From positions 620,001 through 684,000 of the forward strand of contig NZ_LT606948.1 in assembly GCF_900095185.1 (NCBI RefSeq): a stretch of 64,000 nucleotides of DNA. The letters are read 5' to 3'. The DNA comes from Polynucleobacter necessarius. Its GTDB lineage: Bacteria; Pseudomonadota; Gammaproteobacteria; Burkholderiales; Burkholderiaceae. The notes beneath the pieces are model-generated. The model did not search any database and had not been told where the DNA came from. It saw only the letters and a list, made by a program, of their open reading frames with translations. Each line of letters starts with the position of its first letter. The first letter of the stretch is position 1. The position numbers and the translations under genes were made by a program. Positions 59,534-64,000 of this stretch are shown one piece after another.

Positions 59534-59660
59534 CCTTCTGATACGACTGCAGAATGCAAGTTTGGTCGGACACTAGATTGAAACGGTCTAGTGTTGTCCG
59601 CCAGTGATTGGTAGTGGCCAATCGCCAAATCTTTGTACAGTCGCTGAAGTCGGAGATGAA

Positions 59661-64000
<4,340 letters not shown>

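Overview
The window looks like a chromosome segment, spanning the replication origin, of a Polynucleobacter-type betaproteobacterium (Burkholderiaceae). The basis is gene order (rpmH-dnaA-dnaN-gyrB; mnmG-rsmG-parA-parB-atp; tRNA-tuf-tRNA-secE-nusG-rplKAJL-rpoBC), betaproteobacterial protein signatures and the 16S rRNA. Sixteen genes are broken by frameshifts, in-frame stops or truncation while their remains stay readable. That pattern fits recent genome reduction in an obligate endosymbiont such as Polynucleobacter necessarius of Euplotes ciliates. The species name is an inference from memory, not a database match.

Layout. 1-5.9 kb (minus strand): ntrY (cut by the window edge), a DUF4390 gene, rsmB, htpX, fmt, def. 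5.9-10.5 kb: dead dprA, intact topoisomerase III, dead mnmC. 10.6-16.4 kb (minus): pckG, mnmE, yidC, yidD, rnpA, rpmH. 16.4-22.6 kb (plus): DnaA boxes, dnaA, more DnaA boxes, dnaN, gyrB, a SET-domain protein and a nonsense-mutated DUF3717 gene. 22.7-27.8 kb: a graveyard holding a complete but dead branched-chain amino-acid-type ABC importer (livG, livF, binding protein, livH, livM) and a dead TauE/SafE permease. 27.8-32.2 kb: parS, mnmG (with an internal parS), rsmG pseudogene carrying a foreign dnaJ-derived piece, parA, parB. 32.2-39.4 kb: the full F1Fo ATP synthase operon. 39.4-42.9 kb: hemE, a DnaA-box-containing gap, priA. 42.9-48.9 kb: mixed decay (gcvH, two c-type cytochromes, rsmI, dolP, a GNAT acetyltransferase) around an intact fatty-acid desaturase, tRNA-Arg and a SIS-domain isomerase. 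49.2-54.6 kb: one rRNA operon (16S, tRNA-Ile, tRNA-Ala, 23S, 5S). 54.6-64 kb: tRNA-Tyr/Gly/Thr, tuf, tRNA-Trp, secE, nusG, rplK, rplA, rplJ, rplL, rpoB, start of rpoC.

I see no new defence, mobile or biosynthetic system. The striking signals are lesions inside essential information-processing genes. One deletion removes the 3' third of rplJ (L10) and the 5' end of rplL (L7/L12), abolishing both halves of the L10-L12 contact. A clean in-frame deletion in rpoB removes about 58 residues including the beta flap tip, where sigma region 4 binds. Three tRNAs carry stem mismatches. Either the ribosome stalk and the RNA polymerase are truly altered in this organism, or these are assembly errors; reads across the junctions would decide.

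Working together, the intact genes cover replication initiation and segregation, energy coupling, translation and transcription, membrane protein insertion and central metabolism (PEPCK, haem). The lost genes concern amino-acid import, DNA uptake, glycine cleavage, small cytochromes, 16S rRNA methylation and the last step of mnm5U tRNA modification.
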